64,000 bases of DNA from CAZDVQ01 sp964508975. GTDB lineage: Bacteria > Bacteroidota > Bacteroidia > Chitinophagales > Saprospiraceae. The position numbers and the translations under genes were made by a program. The first letter of the stretch is position 1. Every line of letters begins with the position of its first letter. The stretch is from positions 25,251 through 89,250 of the forward strand of contig CAZDVQ010000013.1 of assembly GCA_964508975.1 (NCBI GenBank), read 5' to 3'. Below, one piece after another: positions 1 to 8,734 of this stretch. The notes under the pieces are model-generated. The model ran no database searches. It saw nothing but the letters and a program-made list of their open reading frames with translations, and was not told where the DNA came from.

Positions 1-306
1 CAAGAAATTAGGCGATAGGATTCGGGCCATTTTTAAAATATTTGATAATCGTTCGGCTACAGCAGGCTCATTGCTTTCATGGATATCAAAGTTTACGGTA
101 TTGAACTTTGCTTCAAACCAGCAATGGTCCTCGCTGTCGATGCTGTGCCAAAGTAATGTATTTGATTCAGATAGGAACGGTTCAACGTAGAGTTCCTGGC
201 CATACTTGCTGGGTAAAGCCAGGGCCTTGGCACCATCGAGTACAGCATATTCACCGCTGAGCAAGAGTTTGCCTTGGGCCTTGAATTTTTTATTGGGGTT
301 AGTCAC
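1..306 (-). CDS. GHMP kinase, GYDIA-like (partial, runs off left edge)
   Basis: The complement of this stretch reads as an open frame of 102 codons that continues past the left edge. From a GTG at 306 it gives MTNPNKKFKAQGKLLLSGEY, then AVLDGAKALALPSKYGQ. This is the N-terminal signature of the GHMP kinase superfamily (mevalonate/galactokinase type), specifically the Bacteroidota subgroup often named GYDIA. Only the first part is visible, so the GxGxxSS ATP-binding motif is not seen. An earlier in-frame GTG at about 366 is possible. It is divergent from the membrane glycosyltransferase. A mevalonate-pathway decarboxylase lies at 10870-11904, so a role in isoprenoid synthesis is plausible, but the substrate is inferred. 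Confidence 0.72.
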   Translation of the reverse strand, partial: MTNPNKKFKAQGKLLLSGEYAVLDGAKALALPSKYGQELYVEPFLSESNTLLWHSIDSEDHCWFEAKFNTVNFDIHESNEPAVAERLSNILKMARILSPNFL

Positions 307-381
307 GATATGGGTGGTTTTAGCAGGAGGTGTACTTACAACAGAAAGAAACCTATATTTGTGCCCAAGCACTTAAAATGG

Positions 382-1746
382 ATGCACAAAATTAATCAAT
401 CTAAATCGTACCTGGCCCTAATTTCAGTGATACTAGCGCTTTTGCTTGTATTGTTGGCGACATATGCCATTCCAAGGGAACAAGCGGTTACATGGGTGTT
501 GGTTTTTACCGGGGCCTATGCGCTATTTCTATTTGGCTCATGGTCCATGGATGAAAGCAATCACATCGCCTGGATACTCGGTATTGCAGTGTTGGTACGC
601 CTGTTTTTGCTCCCGAACATACCCCTGCTTTCTGATGATTATTACCGATATATCTGGGATGGCCAATTAAGCGCTTCGGGTCTGAATCCGTTTTTGTATA
701 AGCCAGCTGACTTAATTTCAAAGCCTGATTTCGTATTGATGGATAGTACGTATACACAAAATTTGTATAGTGGTTTAAATTCGCCCGCTTACCACACGGT
801 ATATCCGCCACTATTACAATTTATTTTCAAACAAGCCGCTATATGGGGTGGGGCTAATATAGGATACAATACAGTCATCCTTCGCTTATGGATTATTTTG
901 GCGGAGCTAGGCACCTTGTTTTTTTTGTACCAGTACGTACTGGATAAAGGATTAAAACCCAAACTGGTCCTCTTGTATGCTTTAAACCCTTTGGTATTGG
1001 TTGAGTTTACGGCTAACCTTCATGCTGAAGTTTATGTGGTCTTAGGCATTTCGATGATGCTATGGGCCAGTACTAAAGTTCAACTTGGTCAAGTCTGGGC
1101 CTTGATGCCCTATGTTTTAGGGGCTGGGATCGCCATTGGTACAAAGTTAATTCCTGTCGTTTTTGTACCATTTGTCATCATGGCTTTGCCTAAAAATATA
1201 TACAAGATTTGGGCGGCCCTAGGTATTTTGATTTGTAGCACCTTGACCATATGGCCGCTATACAATGCTTTGGCTCAAACGGGTAGTAGCTTTTCATTGT
1301 ATTTTACCCATTTTGAGTATAATGCTAGCTTATACTATCTATTGCGGGCCGCGGGGTACTGGATTAAAGGTTATAATGCCATTGCATGGCTAGGGCCAAT
1401 GTGTATGGGGCTGTTTGTACTAGCAGCTACATGGTTATGGTTTAAATTTATACGCATTAAACATGAGTTGAGGTTGAATCAATTACCGCAGTATTTAGCC
1501 CTAACGCATTTGCTATATTATTTGTGCTCCACTACCGTGCATCCTTGGTATGTGGCAGGGATGCTAGTCTGGGTGGTACTAGCAGCCCAGTATTGGCCTT
1601 TAGTTTGGGCATTTGGTGCTGCGTTGACTTATTTGAACTACCACACTGGGCAATTTCATGAACACTTATGGCTAGTCAGCCTCGAGTATGTACTACTCGG
1701 CTTTTACTTGGTGTTTGCTTACAAGCAGCCATTACGCTGGAATTGA
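382..1746 (+). CDS. Polytopic membrane glycosyltransferase (GT-C / DUF2029-like)
   Basis: This is a 454-residue very hydrophobic protein with roughly ten or more membrane segments. The motif SDDYYRYIWDGQ near residues 83-94 resembles the acidic first-loop motif of GT-C mannosyltransferases that use polyprenyl-phosphate sugars. A second conserved-looking stretch is LNPLVLVEF around residue 200. I chose the ATG at 382 because the longer frame (from 274) would overlap the divergent GHMP kinase start and adds a non-hydrophobic head. Its likely role is adding a sugar to a lipid or glycan at the outer face of the inner membrane; donor and acceptor are unknown. It is convergent with the sugar nucleotidyltransferase, only 11 bases away. 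Confidence 0.65.
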   Translation: MHKINQSKSYLALISVILALLLVLLATYAIPREQAVTWVLVFTGAYALFLFGSWSMDESNHIAWILGIAVLVRLFLLPNIPLLSDDYYRYIWDGQLSASGLNPFLYKPADLISKPDFVLMDSTYTQNLYSGLNSPAYHTVYPPLLQFIFKQAAIWGGANIGYNTVILRLWIILAELGTLFFLYQYVLDKGLKPKLVLLYALNPLVLVEFTANLHAEVYVVLGISMMLWASTKVQLGQVWALMPYVLGAGIAIGTKLIPVVFVPFVIMALPKNIYKIWAALGILICSTLTIWPLYNALAQTGSSFSLYFTHFEYNASLYYLLRAAGYWIKGYNAIAWLGPMCMGLFVLAATWLWFKFIRIKHELRLNQLPQYLALTHLLYYLCSTTVHPWYVAGMLVWVVLAAQYWPLVWAFGAALTYLNYHTGQFHEHLWLVSLEYVLLGFYLVFAYKQPLRWN

Positions 1747-1757
1747 TACTCCTCTGC

Positions 1758-2756
1758 TTATCGCCCAAAGTCAATTTCAGTATTATCCCCGATGTTGAGA
1801 CTTTGAACTAGACCTTTAATTGCGGCATCGCTACCCACAACCGAACGGTCAAGCACTACTTCCTCAATGGTGGCATAGTTGCCTATGATAGAATCTTTGA
1901 TAATAGATCGTTTAATACTGGCGTCATCGCCCACTGTTACATTCGGGCCGATGATTGAATTCTGTATCACACAGTTATGCCCAATGGAAACAGGTGGAAT
2001 GATAATCGTATTGGGGAACTGGTAGTTAAGCTGTTGCTCGGCATTCTGCCTGCGGAGGAGCATTGCATTGGTTTCCAAGAGGATATCTTTCCTGCCACAG
2101 TCAAACCAGTTGCCTATTTCAACGCCCTGGATTTCAATGCCTTGTTCTACTAATCGCATTAAACCATCAGTTAACTGAAATTCATCTACTGTACGGATAT
2201 TGTTGTCGAAATTGTACTGTAAAGCATCCATCAAGGCGCTCAGCTCGCGTATCTTATACAAGCCTACAATGGCCATGTTCGATTTAGGTATCCGTGGTTT
2301 TTCCACCAATGAGGTTACCCGTCCTTTTTCATTCAATTCGGCCACGCCAAATTTACGGGGGTCATCTACCTTTTTGAGCCCGATTGAACTCACTGGGTTA
2401 TTTATCATGTTGCGGATATCTGCATCGAAGATAGTATCACCCAGTACAATGAACACTTCATCCTCTGGGTTAAAAGCCGACCTCGATAGCAGAATAGCAT
2501 GCCCTAAACCCAGGCGTTGGTCTTGTTGAACGAACTGCACGTCCAAGTCAGGGTAGCGCTGCTCTACAAAAGATCGTATTTTCTCTCCAAGGTAACCAAT
2601 TACAAATACAAACTCTTCAATGCCCGCCTCGCGTAGTTGGTCAATGATAAATGCAATAATCGGCTTGCCAGCCACCGGTATTAAAGGTTTGGGCTGCGTG
2701 TATGTATGAGGCCTTAGGCGAGTGCCTGCGCCTGCTACGGGTATAAGGGCTTTCAT
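1758..2756 (-). CDS. Sugar-1-phosphate nucleotidyltransferase with hexapeptide-repeat C-terminus
   Basis: The protein begins MKALIPVAGAGTRLRPHTY and continues with TQPKPLIPVAGKPI, the Rossmann-type nucleotide-binding signature (GxGTRLRP...KP) of glucose-1-phosphate thymidylyl-/mannose-1-phosphate guanylyl-transferases. Residues about 1-235 form the NTP-transferase domain; FVVLGD-like FIVLGDTIFDAD supplies the metal-binding aspartate region. Residues about 250-332 show left-handed beta-helix repeats (VSIGHNCVIQNSIIGPNVTV). It should make an NDP-sugar from NTP and a sugar phosphate in the cytoplasm; the exact sugar cannot be read. The start at 2756 is preferred over 2789 because the family begins MKALIP. 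It is the last gene of a minus-strand trio. Confidence 0.82.
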   Translation of the reverse strand: MKALIPVAGAGTRLRPHTYTQPKPLIPVAGKPIIAFIIDQLREAGIEEFVFVIGYLGEKIRSFVEQRYPDLDVQFVQQDQRLGLGHAILLSRSAFNPEDEVFIVLGDTIFDADIRNMINNPVSSIGLKKVDDPRKFGVAELNEKGRVTSLVEKPRIPKSNMAIVGLYKIRELSALMDALQYNFDNNIRTVDEFQLTDGLMRLVEQGIEIQGVEIGNWFDCGRKDILLETNAMLLRRQNAEQQLNYQFPNTIIIPPVSIGHNCVIQNSIIGPNVTVGDDASIKRSIIKDSIIGNYATIEEVVLDRSVVGSDAAIKGLVQSLNIGDNTEIDFGR

Positions 2757-2776
2757 CCTGTTTTTTGGATTTAATG

Positions 2777-2784
2777 CAAACCTA
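2777..2784 (-). promoter_or_regulatory. Candidate -7 box for the nucleotidyltransferase
   Basis: The complement reads TAGGTTTG, an exact fit to the Bacteroidota TAnnTTTG -7 consensus, 20 bases before the ATG at 2756. No TTTG -33 box is seen at the usual 17-23 base spacing, so this may be only a secondary promoter inside the operon. Confidence 0.33.
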
Positions 2785-2792
2785 AGCAAATT

Positions 2793-3635
2793 TTACCATA
2801 TGGTCACCATTCCGATGTTGGCGCCAAATAATCCGTTGAACCGGCTTCCCCCGCCAAAACTCTGGCGCCAGGAAAAGCCAACATTCCCCTCGATAATAAG
2901 CTTTGAGTTTGGGGTTATCGTTAACTTCATACCAAGCGGAATATACATTCGGGTATGTAAACTCGGCTTTAATTTGAACTTGGTGTATGTCTCTGTACTA
3001 TTGATTAAGTACCTCCCAGCCTCGCTGTCAACTACTTGTGCTTGTCCCTGGGTGTAAACTTTGTCTACCCGCGAGCTCATAGGCATACCTATGCGTGCGC
3101 CTACACCCGCGAACAAGGTGAAGAACTTTGAAAAATTGGTATTGAATAAATAGTCGGCTTGAACGCCAGCTTCAACTTGTAGCATTCGGTATTGCAAGGC
3201 TTCAAAGCTTAAAGTATCATTTAGGCCACTCGCGGTTTCCAATTTGTAGCCATCCACGGTCGAGCGCAGTGTCACCACAAATGCTAAACGCAATTCCTGT
3301 AGTCTATCCTCTGGGCTCAACTCGCCCAATGCACTACGGTAAGGGTGTAGTGATAAACCAAACCCAAAGGTCATAGGGTATTTTAGGTTGAACAAGCTGC
3401 AATAAGGCGAACAGCCTGCACCATAAGCGCCAAAGTTGGCTGGCGTAAAACCACTATTGTCTTTCAATAAACCTTCAAATGTATTGGCATTGCCTTCGCT
3501 GCCTTCATACATGGCACCAACAAATGCGTTGGTAGCACCAACTTTCCATTTTAGTTTCGTTTTTTTCAACGATTGCTGTGCATCCAAATTTAGGCTGCAT
3601 ACCAATGCAACAAGTAGTATTAAGTATCGGCTCAT
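2793..3635 (-). CDS. Secreted/outer-membrane protein of unknown function
   Basis: This is a 280-residue protein with a clear N-terminal signal peptide (MSRYLILLVALVCSLNLDAQ, cleavage likely after LDA). The rest has alternating hydrophobic/aromatic patterns (FGFGLSLHPYRSALG, VGARIGMPMSSRV, YIPLGMKLTITPNSKL, GNVGFSWRQSFGGGSR) that fit an outer-membrane beta-barrel. Two cysteines (GCSPYCSLF) sit near residue 75. I do not recognise a named family. Its start overlaps the stop of the upstream M28 peptidase by four bases (ATGA type), so the two are translationally coupled, and the nucleotidyltransferase follows 36 bases later. Confidence 0.7.
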   Translation of the reverse strand: MSRYLILLVALVCSLNLDAQQSLKKTKLKWKVGATNAFVGAMYEGSEGNANTFEGLLKDNSGFTPANFGAYGAGCSPYCSLFNLKYPMTFGFGLSLHPYRSALGELSPEDRLQELRLAFVVTLRSTVDGYKLETASGLNDTLSFEALQYRMLQVEAGVQADYLFNTNFSKFFTLFAGVGARIGMPMSSRVDKVYTQGQAQVVDSEAGRYLINSTETYTKFKLKPSLHTRMYIPLGMKLTITPNSKLIIEGNVGFSWRQSFGGGSRFNGLFGANIGMVTIW

Positions 3636-4927
3636 AAATCGTCAATAAAGGCAGAAAATAAAGTAATCAAGTTATCAAAAGCCTCCAACGTTAATGTTTC
3701 GGCTTTGTCGTTCACATCGTGGTAGGCATCTATGCCACCCATGGTATAAACGTAAAAACTGGGCACGCCTTGCATGTGAAAGAAACAATGATCGCTAATA
3801 CAGGCTTCGCCCCGCACTTTTACCTGCTTCAATAAGCCTTTGGTATCATTGACTTGTACCAGTTGGTCAAATTTTTCCTTGTACACACTCCCGTTCACTA
3901 CGGTTATACCGTCTATGCCGGTACCCAAAATATCTAAGTTGAGCAAAAATTTAACCCTGCTCAAAGCAAATGGTGGCTTCTGCGCGAAGAACCTTGAACC
4001 AATCAATCCAATTTCTTCCGAGCCGAACAGGGCCACACACAAGGTGTAGGGGAGCTTGTTCTCTGGTTTACTGTAGTATTTCGCCAAGCTTAATGCCATG
4101 GCTACACCGCTAGCGTTGTCGTTGGCACCCGGGAAAAACACTTGGCTGCCCATACGGCCCAGGTGGTCGTAATGCGCGGTTATCATCACCACCGAATCGG
4201 GGTAAACGCTGCCAGGTATGTATCCAACCACGTTCTGCGAGCCTTGTTTGGCGTTGAAACTCGCTTCAATATCCAAACTGATATATTTACACTGCTCCCC
4301 AAAAGCTGCGGCTTTCACCAGGAATAAAGGGCGTTTTACTTGCTCCCAGGCAGGGAACCAAGTCAGTTTCGTATCTTGCAGGAATACCACGGCCACAATG
4401 GGCAGTTTCGCCTCGGTTTTGAGCCATACTTCCATCTCGTCTACCACGGCCCTGTCCTTGCCGTAACGCTCAATCCCTCGGATATCCAGCACCAGCACTT
4501 TCCCTTTTCCTTTGCTCAAAAGCATGTTTTCAAGGGCAGGTTTATCGCGCAACAAGGAGCCGTCCAGGTGCAATGTCTTGTATTTGCCTTTCATGCTTGG
4601 TGCATCGGGGTGCACTAGGTAATCAATGCCAGGAGTCAGCTCTTTTTTATCCGATTTGAACTGCATTCTCCCCGGAAAACTATTGGCTTTGAGCGAAAAA
4701 CCTTGTAAGTAGGTACTTTTAAACATAGGAAGCATCCCCAAGCGCTTCATTTCTTCGGCCAAATAATTCGCCGCTTTGATTTCGCCTTTGTTTACGTAGC
4801 CTCGGCCATCCATATCTGGCGAGCAGAGCACGGCCATCAGGTCGCGTGCATATTGGGCATCTTGCGCCAAGGCAAACTGAGCCAAGCCTATCCAAAGGCC
4901 CAGCAACAACAACACTTTTTTCATCAT
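3632..4927 (-). CDS. M28-family zinc aminopeptidase, exported
   Basis: This 431-residue protein has a signal peptide (MMKKVLLLLGLWIGLAQFAL, then AQ). The dinuclear zinc ligands of family M28 are visible in order: AHYDHLG (His and metal-adjacent Asp), GANDNASGVA (bridging Asp), GSEEIGL (catalytic and ligand Glu), LNLDILG (Asp), and SDHCFF near the end (His). Residues about 90-230 hold a PA-like insert. It should release N-terminal residues from peptides in the periplasm or outside the cell. The second ATG (4924) could equally be the start. It is the first gene of the trio with the barrel-like protein and the nucleotidyltransferase, and a one-armed GC-rich repeat lies just upstream. Confidence 0.88.
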   Translation of the reverse strand: MMKKVLLLLGLWIGLAQFALAQDAQYARDLMAVLCSPDMDGRGYVNKGEIKAANYLAEEMKRLGMLPMFKSTYLQGFSLKANSFPGRMQFKSDKKELTPGIDYLVHPDAPSMKGKYKTLHLDGSLLRDKPALENMLLSKGKGKVLVLDIRGIERYGKDRAVVDEMEVWLKTEAKLPIVAVVFLQDTKLTWFPAWEQVKRPLFLVKAAAFGEQCKYISLDIEASFNAKQGSQNVVGYIPGSVYPDSVVMITAHYDHLGRMGSQVFFPGANDNASGVAMALSLAKYYSKPENKLPYTLCVALFGSEEIGLIGSRFFAQKPPFALSRVKFLLNLDILGTGIDGITVVNGSVYKEKFDQLVQVNDTKGLLKQVKVRGEACISDHCFFHMQGVPSFYVYTMGGIDAYHDVNDKAETLTLEAFDNLITLFSAFIDDL

Positions 4928-4944
4928 GCGTTATAGTTTTTTGA

Positions 4945-5090
4945 TTTGGGCGTGCCGGCAGGGGGCTTCGCTGCGCTCATCTTCCCCCTGCCGTCGCTGT
5001 CCTACGCACTCGCTATTCGCTCGGCCACTGCGTGGCCCGCACGCTGCGCGTGCGGTGCTCCGGCCAGCTCACGCGTAGCGTGTATACTCA
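4945..5090 (+). repeat. GC-rich hairpin element, left-type arm
   Basis: TTTGGGCG begins the arm at 4945, followed by GC-rich sequence unlike its surroundings. Perfect small hairpins include GCACGC-TGC-GCGTGC and CCAC-TGC-GTGG, and the family word CGCTATTCGCTCGG is present. It fills the gap between ricT (downstream end) and the M28 gene (upstream side). Only the orientation with T-starting loops is present, so this is a single-arm copy. Confidence 0.7.
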
Positions 5091-5124
5091 TCTGCAAGGA
5101 CTCAGCTACCGCCACCTAAATTAA

Positions 5125-6780
5125 TTAGGCTTGCGGTGGATCCTTGCGGTCGTTTGGTTTATTGTTTCGCCTTGGCCAACGCTTGTTTTTCGAGTTGCGG
5201 TTGGGGTTGTCTTGTCCATCAGGGTTTGCAGGGCCTTGGTTGTTCGGGTCGTTTTGACCTTCAGGTTTAGGGCCTTGCTGTTGTGGCGGACGAGGGCCTT
5301 TTGGCCTGTTGTCTTGGCGTGGTGGATTATCAGTCCGCTCGGTACGTGGTGGACGGTCATTGCGTTCTGGCCTATCCGTGCGTTCCTGGCGTGGCGGATT
5401 ATCGGTCCGCTCCGTGCGTGGCGGACGGTCGTTGCGTTGTGGTCTATCCGTGCGTTCTGTGCGCGGTGGATTATCTGTACGTTCTGTGCGTGGCGGGCGA
5501 TCATTGCGTTCGGGCCTGTCGGTCCGTTCTTGGCGCGGTGGACGGTCGTTGCGTTCTGGGCGGTTTTGGCGTTCGTCGCGTGGTGGACCTTGAACTCGAG
5601 CAGGGCGGTCGGCGCTTGCGGGCCTGTCACTATTGGTATTATCGCCACCGGGGCGTTTTTTCTTTTTCTTTTTCTTCTGGAGCGGTTTGAGTTCAATTTC
5701 ACCGGTTACATCAACGAAGCCCATTTCCGCTTTGTTGTCGGCAATTTGCTTGTCGATAATAGCTTGGTCCTGCAACTCTGCTGGTTTGATACCTTTCTGG
5801 TTCATCGCCTTGATCTCCTTGGCCCGCTCGATAGATATGGCCACCATTTTCGAGAACGATTGTTCTTTGTAGATATAGAACATCAATCGTTTGAAAATGT
5901 CAGTTTTGATCAGGTCGGCAGTGCCTGTTTCGGTATGTAATTTATCGGCGTTGCGTGGGAATTGTTTGTACACCTCGATGTAGGCATCCAGCTCGTAGTT
6001 GAGGCAGCATTTCAAACGGCCGCACTGGCCGCTCAGTTTGGCCTGGTTGATGGCCAAGTTCTGGTACCTTGCCGCAGAGGTTGATACCGATTTGAAATCG
6101 CTGAGCCAGGTTGAGCAGCAGAGTTCGCGGCCGCAGGGGCCAAGGCCACCGATGCGTGCTGATTCTTGACGTGCTCCAATCTGGCGCATTTCAATCCTTA
6201 CTTTGAAATCGCGGGCATAGTGTTTAATCAGCTCCCGGAAGTCGATACGGCCATCTGCGGTGTAGTAGATGGTTACCTTACGCATATCGCCTTGGAATTC
6301 TACATCGCCAATTTTCATGTCGAGGTTGAGACTGCGGGCAATAGCACGCGATTTTACCAAAACAGCTTGCTCGCCGGCGCGAGCTTCCTTAAGGCGTTCC
6401 ATGTCGCGTTCGTTCGCGATGCGGAGTACGCTGGGCATTTGTTGGTTATCACGTACGCGTTTGCGTTTCATCTGGAGGCGTACCAGCTCGCCGCTGAGCG
6501 AAATGTGGCCGATATCGTAACCACCGCCGGTGGCTTCAACGGCTACTGGGTCGCCAGTAATAGCTTGTACATTACTGGGTTTGCGGTAAAAACCTTTGCG
6601 AGAACCTTGTTTGAAAGTTACCTCGACGGTTTCATATTCTGCTTGGCCGGGATCTGCTACATCCGTCAGCCAGTCGTAAACGTTTAATCGGTTACAGCTA
6701 TTCGAGGAGCATTTGCCGCTCGAACATCCGCCGCCACCGGTGGAGCAACCACCGCCGCTCCCACAATTTGCACATGCCAT
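5125..6780 (-). CDS. ricT: PSP1-domain protein RicT/YaaT-like with repeat tail
   Basis: This is a 551-residue protein. The N-terminus is a cysteine/glycine cluster (ANCGSGGGCSTGGGGCSSGK). Residues about 55-330 form the PSP1 domain with the two family cysteine motifs GPCGRELCCSTWL and GQCGRLKCCLNYE, which in Bacillus RicT belong to the iron-sulfur-binding Ric complex that affects RNA processing. Residues about 370-551 are a low-complexity Arg/Pro/Asp tail. Within it, a 24-residue unit (RPERNDRPPRTERTD plus NPPRQERTD) recurs about three and a half times (about residues 407-490). The family is usually near 300-450 residues, so the tail is an expansion. It follows holB, as is common in Bacteroidota; gldH is not seen here. 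Confidence 0.86.
   Translation of the reverse strand: MACANCGSGGGCSTGGGGCSSGKCSSNSCNRLNVYDWLTDVADPGQAEYETVEVTFKQGSRKGFYRKPSNVQAITGDPVAVEATGGGYDIGHISLSGELVRLQMKRKRVRDNQQMPSVLRIANERDMERLKEARAGEQAVLVKSRAIARSLNLDMKIGDVEFQGDMRKVTIYYTADGRIDFRELIKHYARDFKVRIEMRQIGARQESARIGGLGPCGRELCCSTWLSDFKSVSTSAARYQNLAINQAKLSGQCGRLKCCLNYELDAYIEVYKQFPRNADKLHTETGTADLIKTDIFKRLMFYIYKEQSFSKMVAISIERAKEIKAMNQKGIKPAELQDQAIIDKQIADNKAEMGFVDVTGEIELKPLQKKKKKKKRPGGDNTNSDRPASADRPARVQGPPRDERQNRPERNDRPPRQERTDRPERNDRPPRTERTDNPPRTERTDRPQRNDRPPRTERTDNPPRQERTDRPERNDRPPRTERTDNPPRQDNRPKGPRPPQQQGPKPEGQNDPNNQGPANPDGQDNPNRNSKNKRWPRRNNKPNDRKDPPQA
5320..5565 (-). repeat. In-frame 72-bp tandem repeat inside ricT
   Basis: About 3.5 copies of a 72-base unit encode RPxRNDRPPRTERTD-NPPRxERTD in the tail of the PSP1 protein. 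The copies differ at a few bases (E/Q, T/Q), so they are not freshly duplicated, but unequal exchange could still change copy number. The codon phase is kept in all copies. Confidence 0.8.
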
Positions 6781-6840
6781 ATATGTATAGGGTATAATTG
6801 AGTTAAGTGAAGTTTTTTAGAACAAGGGTTTCCGGCTGAA

Positions 6841-6998
6841 CACTAATCGCGTGAGCCGACCGGAGGGCAGCCGCGCGTAGCGTGGCTGGTGCCGTAGGCT
6901 CCGAGCGAATAGCGAACCACGAAGTGCTCCGCAAAGAAGCAAAGCAACTGCGCGAACCTGGAGGGTGGCGCCCCAGCGTAGCGGGGGCACGCCCAAAA
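6841..6998 (-). repeat. GC-rich hairpin element, right-type arm after holB
   Basis: Read on the minus strand it starts TTTTGGGCGTGCCCC directly at the holB stop codon and runs to about 6841. On the plus strand the small stems carry the complementary loops: GCC-GTA-GGC, CAC-GAA-GTG, CGC-GTA-GCG. The family word GAGCGAATAGCGAACC is present at about 6900. It lies between holB and ricT on the same strand. Confidence 0.7.
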
Positions 6999-8129
6999 TC
7001 AACGCTGTCGCATGATTTTGTGTATCCTGATGCTGGTATCCAAGAAGAGAATCTTGGGGTTAGCATTGCGTTCGATGAAGTAAGCCACTTCGTCTAGCAG
7101 CATTACAATCATACGAATTTGATCAAAGTTGAGGTAAGCAGCTAGTTTTTGAGCGGTTTCTTTTTCCTGGTCGAGCAGCCTTGCGTCGCGATGTTTATCG
7201 AAACAGAGCACGGTGATTTCGCGCAGGAAATGGAGGGCGTAATGGATAAAATGCGTTTGATCTTTACGGCCAAATTTTTTGCCTTCGAAAGCGGAGGCCC
7301 CGGCCAGGCGTTCAGACCACAAGACCATTTCTTTACCACGGCCGGTATTACAGACCCTGAGCCAGTTAACCAAGATGTTGGTGATAGTGGTATCGGTTTC
7401 GGATACGAGCTGGAGGGCACGGTTGTAATTGCCCTCGCAGAGATAGGCCGCAAAAAGCGATTGGTCGCGGCTTACCCCGTCGATTTGTTGTAGGCTCAGG
7501 CTGATATCCTCATCGCTCAAAGGGTCGAGTTTAACCAGTTGGCAGCGAGAGAGTATGGTGTTGAGGATTTGGTCGGTATCATCGGCGGCGAAGAGGAAAA
7601 CCGTGTTGTCGGGTGGTTCTTCGATGAGTTTCAGCAGGCGGTTACCTTCTTTGGCTAGGTATTCGGGCAGCCACATGACGAGGACCTTGTACTTGCCCTC
7701 GAAGATACGGAGCCCGAGTTTGCGCATGATATCTTGGCATTCATCCTTGTTGATGTTGCCCTGTTTGTTCTCGGCGCCGAGGCGATCGAGCCAGTTGTTG
7801 ATGTCGAGGTAAGGATTTTCAGTTAGGGCCTCTCGCCAAGGCTTCAGGAGCTCGGTGCTGATGACGTTGGTGCCTACGGATGGGTAACTGAAGTGTATAT
7901 CAGGGTGGATATACTTGGTTGATTTGGTGCAGGCACTACAAGTACCACAAGCATCGGTTTTACCAGGATTTTCACATTGCAAATAGCTTGCATAAGCCAG
8001 TGCCATGGCGAGTTGGCCGCTTCCTTTGGGGCCTATAAACATTTGGGCATGCGGAACCCTTCCTGATCGGGCGTTAGCCGTCAAGCGCTTTTTAACCTTG
8101 GATTGACCAATAACTTGTTCGAAAAGCAT
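6999..8129 (-). CDS. holB: DNA polymerase III delta-prime subunit
   Basis: This 376-residue clamp-loader AAA+ subunit begins MLFEQVIGQSKVKKRL. The P-loop is degenerate (GPKGSGQLAMAL, no Lys-Thr), as usual for delta-prime, which does not hydrolyse ATP. A zinc-finger-like cysteine set follows (CENPGKTDACGTCSAC). The sensor-type stretch LIEEPPDNTVFLFAADD and the SRC motif (LSRCQLV) are present. It loads the beta clamp together with delta and gamma/tau. The ATG at 8129 is chosen because the in-frame extension upstream (to 8393) has no family similarity. The stop codon touches a GC-rich repeat arm. Confidence 0.9.
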   Translation of the reverse strand: MLFEQVIGQSKVKKRLTANARSGRVPHAQMFIGPKGSGQLAMALAYASYLQCENPGKTDACGTCSACTKSTKYIHPDIHFSYPSVGTNVISTELLKPWREALTENPYLDINNWLDRLGAENKQGNINKDECQDIMRKLGLRIFEGKYKVLVMWLPEYLAKEGNRLLKLIEEPPDNTVFLFAADDTDQILNTILSRCQLVKLDPLSDEDISLSLQQIDGVSRDQSLFAAYLCEGNYNRALQLVSETDTTITNILVNWLRVCNTGRGKEMVLWSERLAGASAFEGKKFGRKDQTHFIHYALHFLREITVLCFDKHRDARLLDQEKETAQKLAAYLNFDQIRMIVMLLDEVAYFIERNANPKILFLDTSIRIHKIMRQR

Positions 8130-8438
8130 GCTAGGGTGGTGTGAAAATAAAGCGACCCTGCTACCGGAACAGTACAACGGGAGAAGAGCACAAGGCTTTA
8201 ACCCCGATGAGACAATGTAGAAACGGCTTTTATAAAGCCTTGCCCGTGTATATAATCTACAAGTTTGTGTCAACAAACCTGCGTTAAAGTTAACTGTCCA
8301 GGAAGCCGAGTTGGTTTCCGTAAAACACAAAAATACAGCTATTCGCGGGATTCCCAAATTAAATACAGATTTGCTTGCCTTATGCAGTACCACAATGGAC
8401 TTTCAATTGAGATAATTTAGTCGTTTTGGAATACTTAG
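8130..8438. other. Intergenic region upstream of holB
   Basis: About 310 bases between the holB start and the Rpn remnant. I see no convincing gene, promoter box or strong hairpin. Part of it may be decayed coding sequence belonging to the remnant that follows, but no frame shows recognisable motifs. Confidence 0.4.
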
Positions 8439-8732
8439 GGAAAGTATCTCAAACAGTTGCAAGTATTATCCCGACTTCGTAAATTTGACTCAACTTTAAT
8501 TCAAAACTATATTGATATGCCAATCATTGATATTTCAGCAGACAGCTACTACCAGCTAGGCATGGAAAAGGGCATTGAAAAAGGCATTGAAAAAGGCATG
8601 GTTATAGTGCTTGAGATAATCAAACTGTATCGTTCCGGTAAAACGCTTGCCGCAATTGCCAAAAAGAGTAAATTGCCTACTAGCGCCGTAGTGGCAATCA
8701 TCGAGAAAGCCAAAAAAGACGGTATCCTTTAG
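8439..8732 (+). pseudogene. 3' remnant of an Rpn-type PD-(D/E)XK nuclease
   Basis: After an in-frame TAG at 8436, the frame reads GKYLKQLQVLSRLRKFDS, then DISADSYYQLGMEKG and IEKGIEKGM, and ends LPTSAVVAIIEKAKKDGIL. The KGIEKG repeats followed by a helix-turn-helix-like tail are the hallmark C-terminus of Rpn/transposase-associated nucleases (PD-(D/E)XK), which are normally about 280-320 residues. The nuclease domain is absent, and the only starts are TTG (8457) or an internal ATG at 8518. It is best read as a decayed fragment, although a short expressed C-terminal protein, as reported for some Rpn genes, cannot be excluded. Confidence 0.65.
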
Positions 8733-8734
8733 GT

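Noticed and set aside
5320..5565. Tandem repeats that could suggest a CRISPR array
   Set aside because: The units are contiguous, in codon phase and inside a coding frame, with no unique spacers.
5131..5940. Long open frames on the plus strand and in a second minus frame across the ricT tail
   Set aside because: They arise from the GC-rich 72-base repeats and show monotonous Arg/Val/Trp patterns; the PSP1 frame is supported by domain similarity.
6803..7066. Frames joining the end of holB with the repeat arm
   Set aside because: The holB frame has a clear stop at 6999; the extra frames are repeat-derived.
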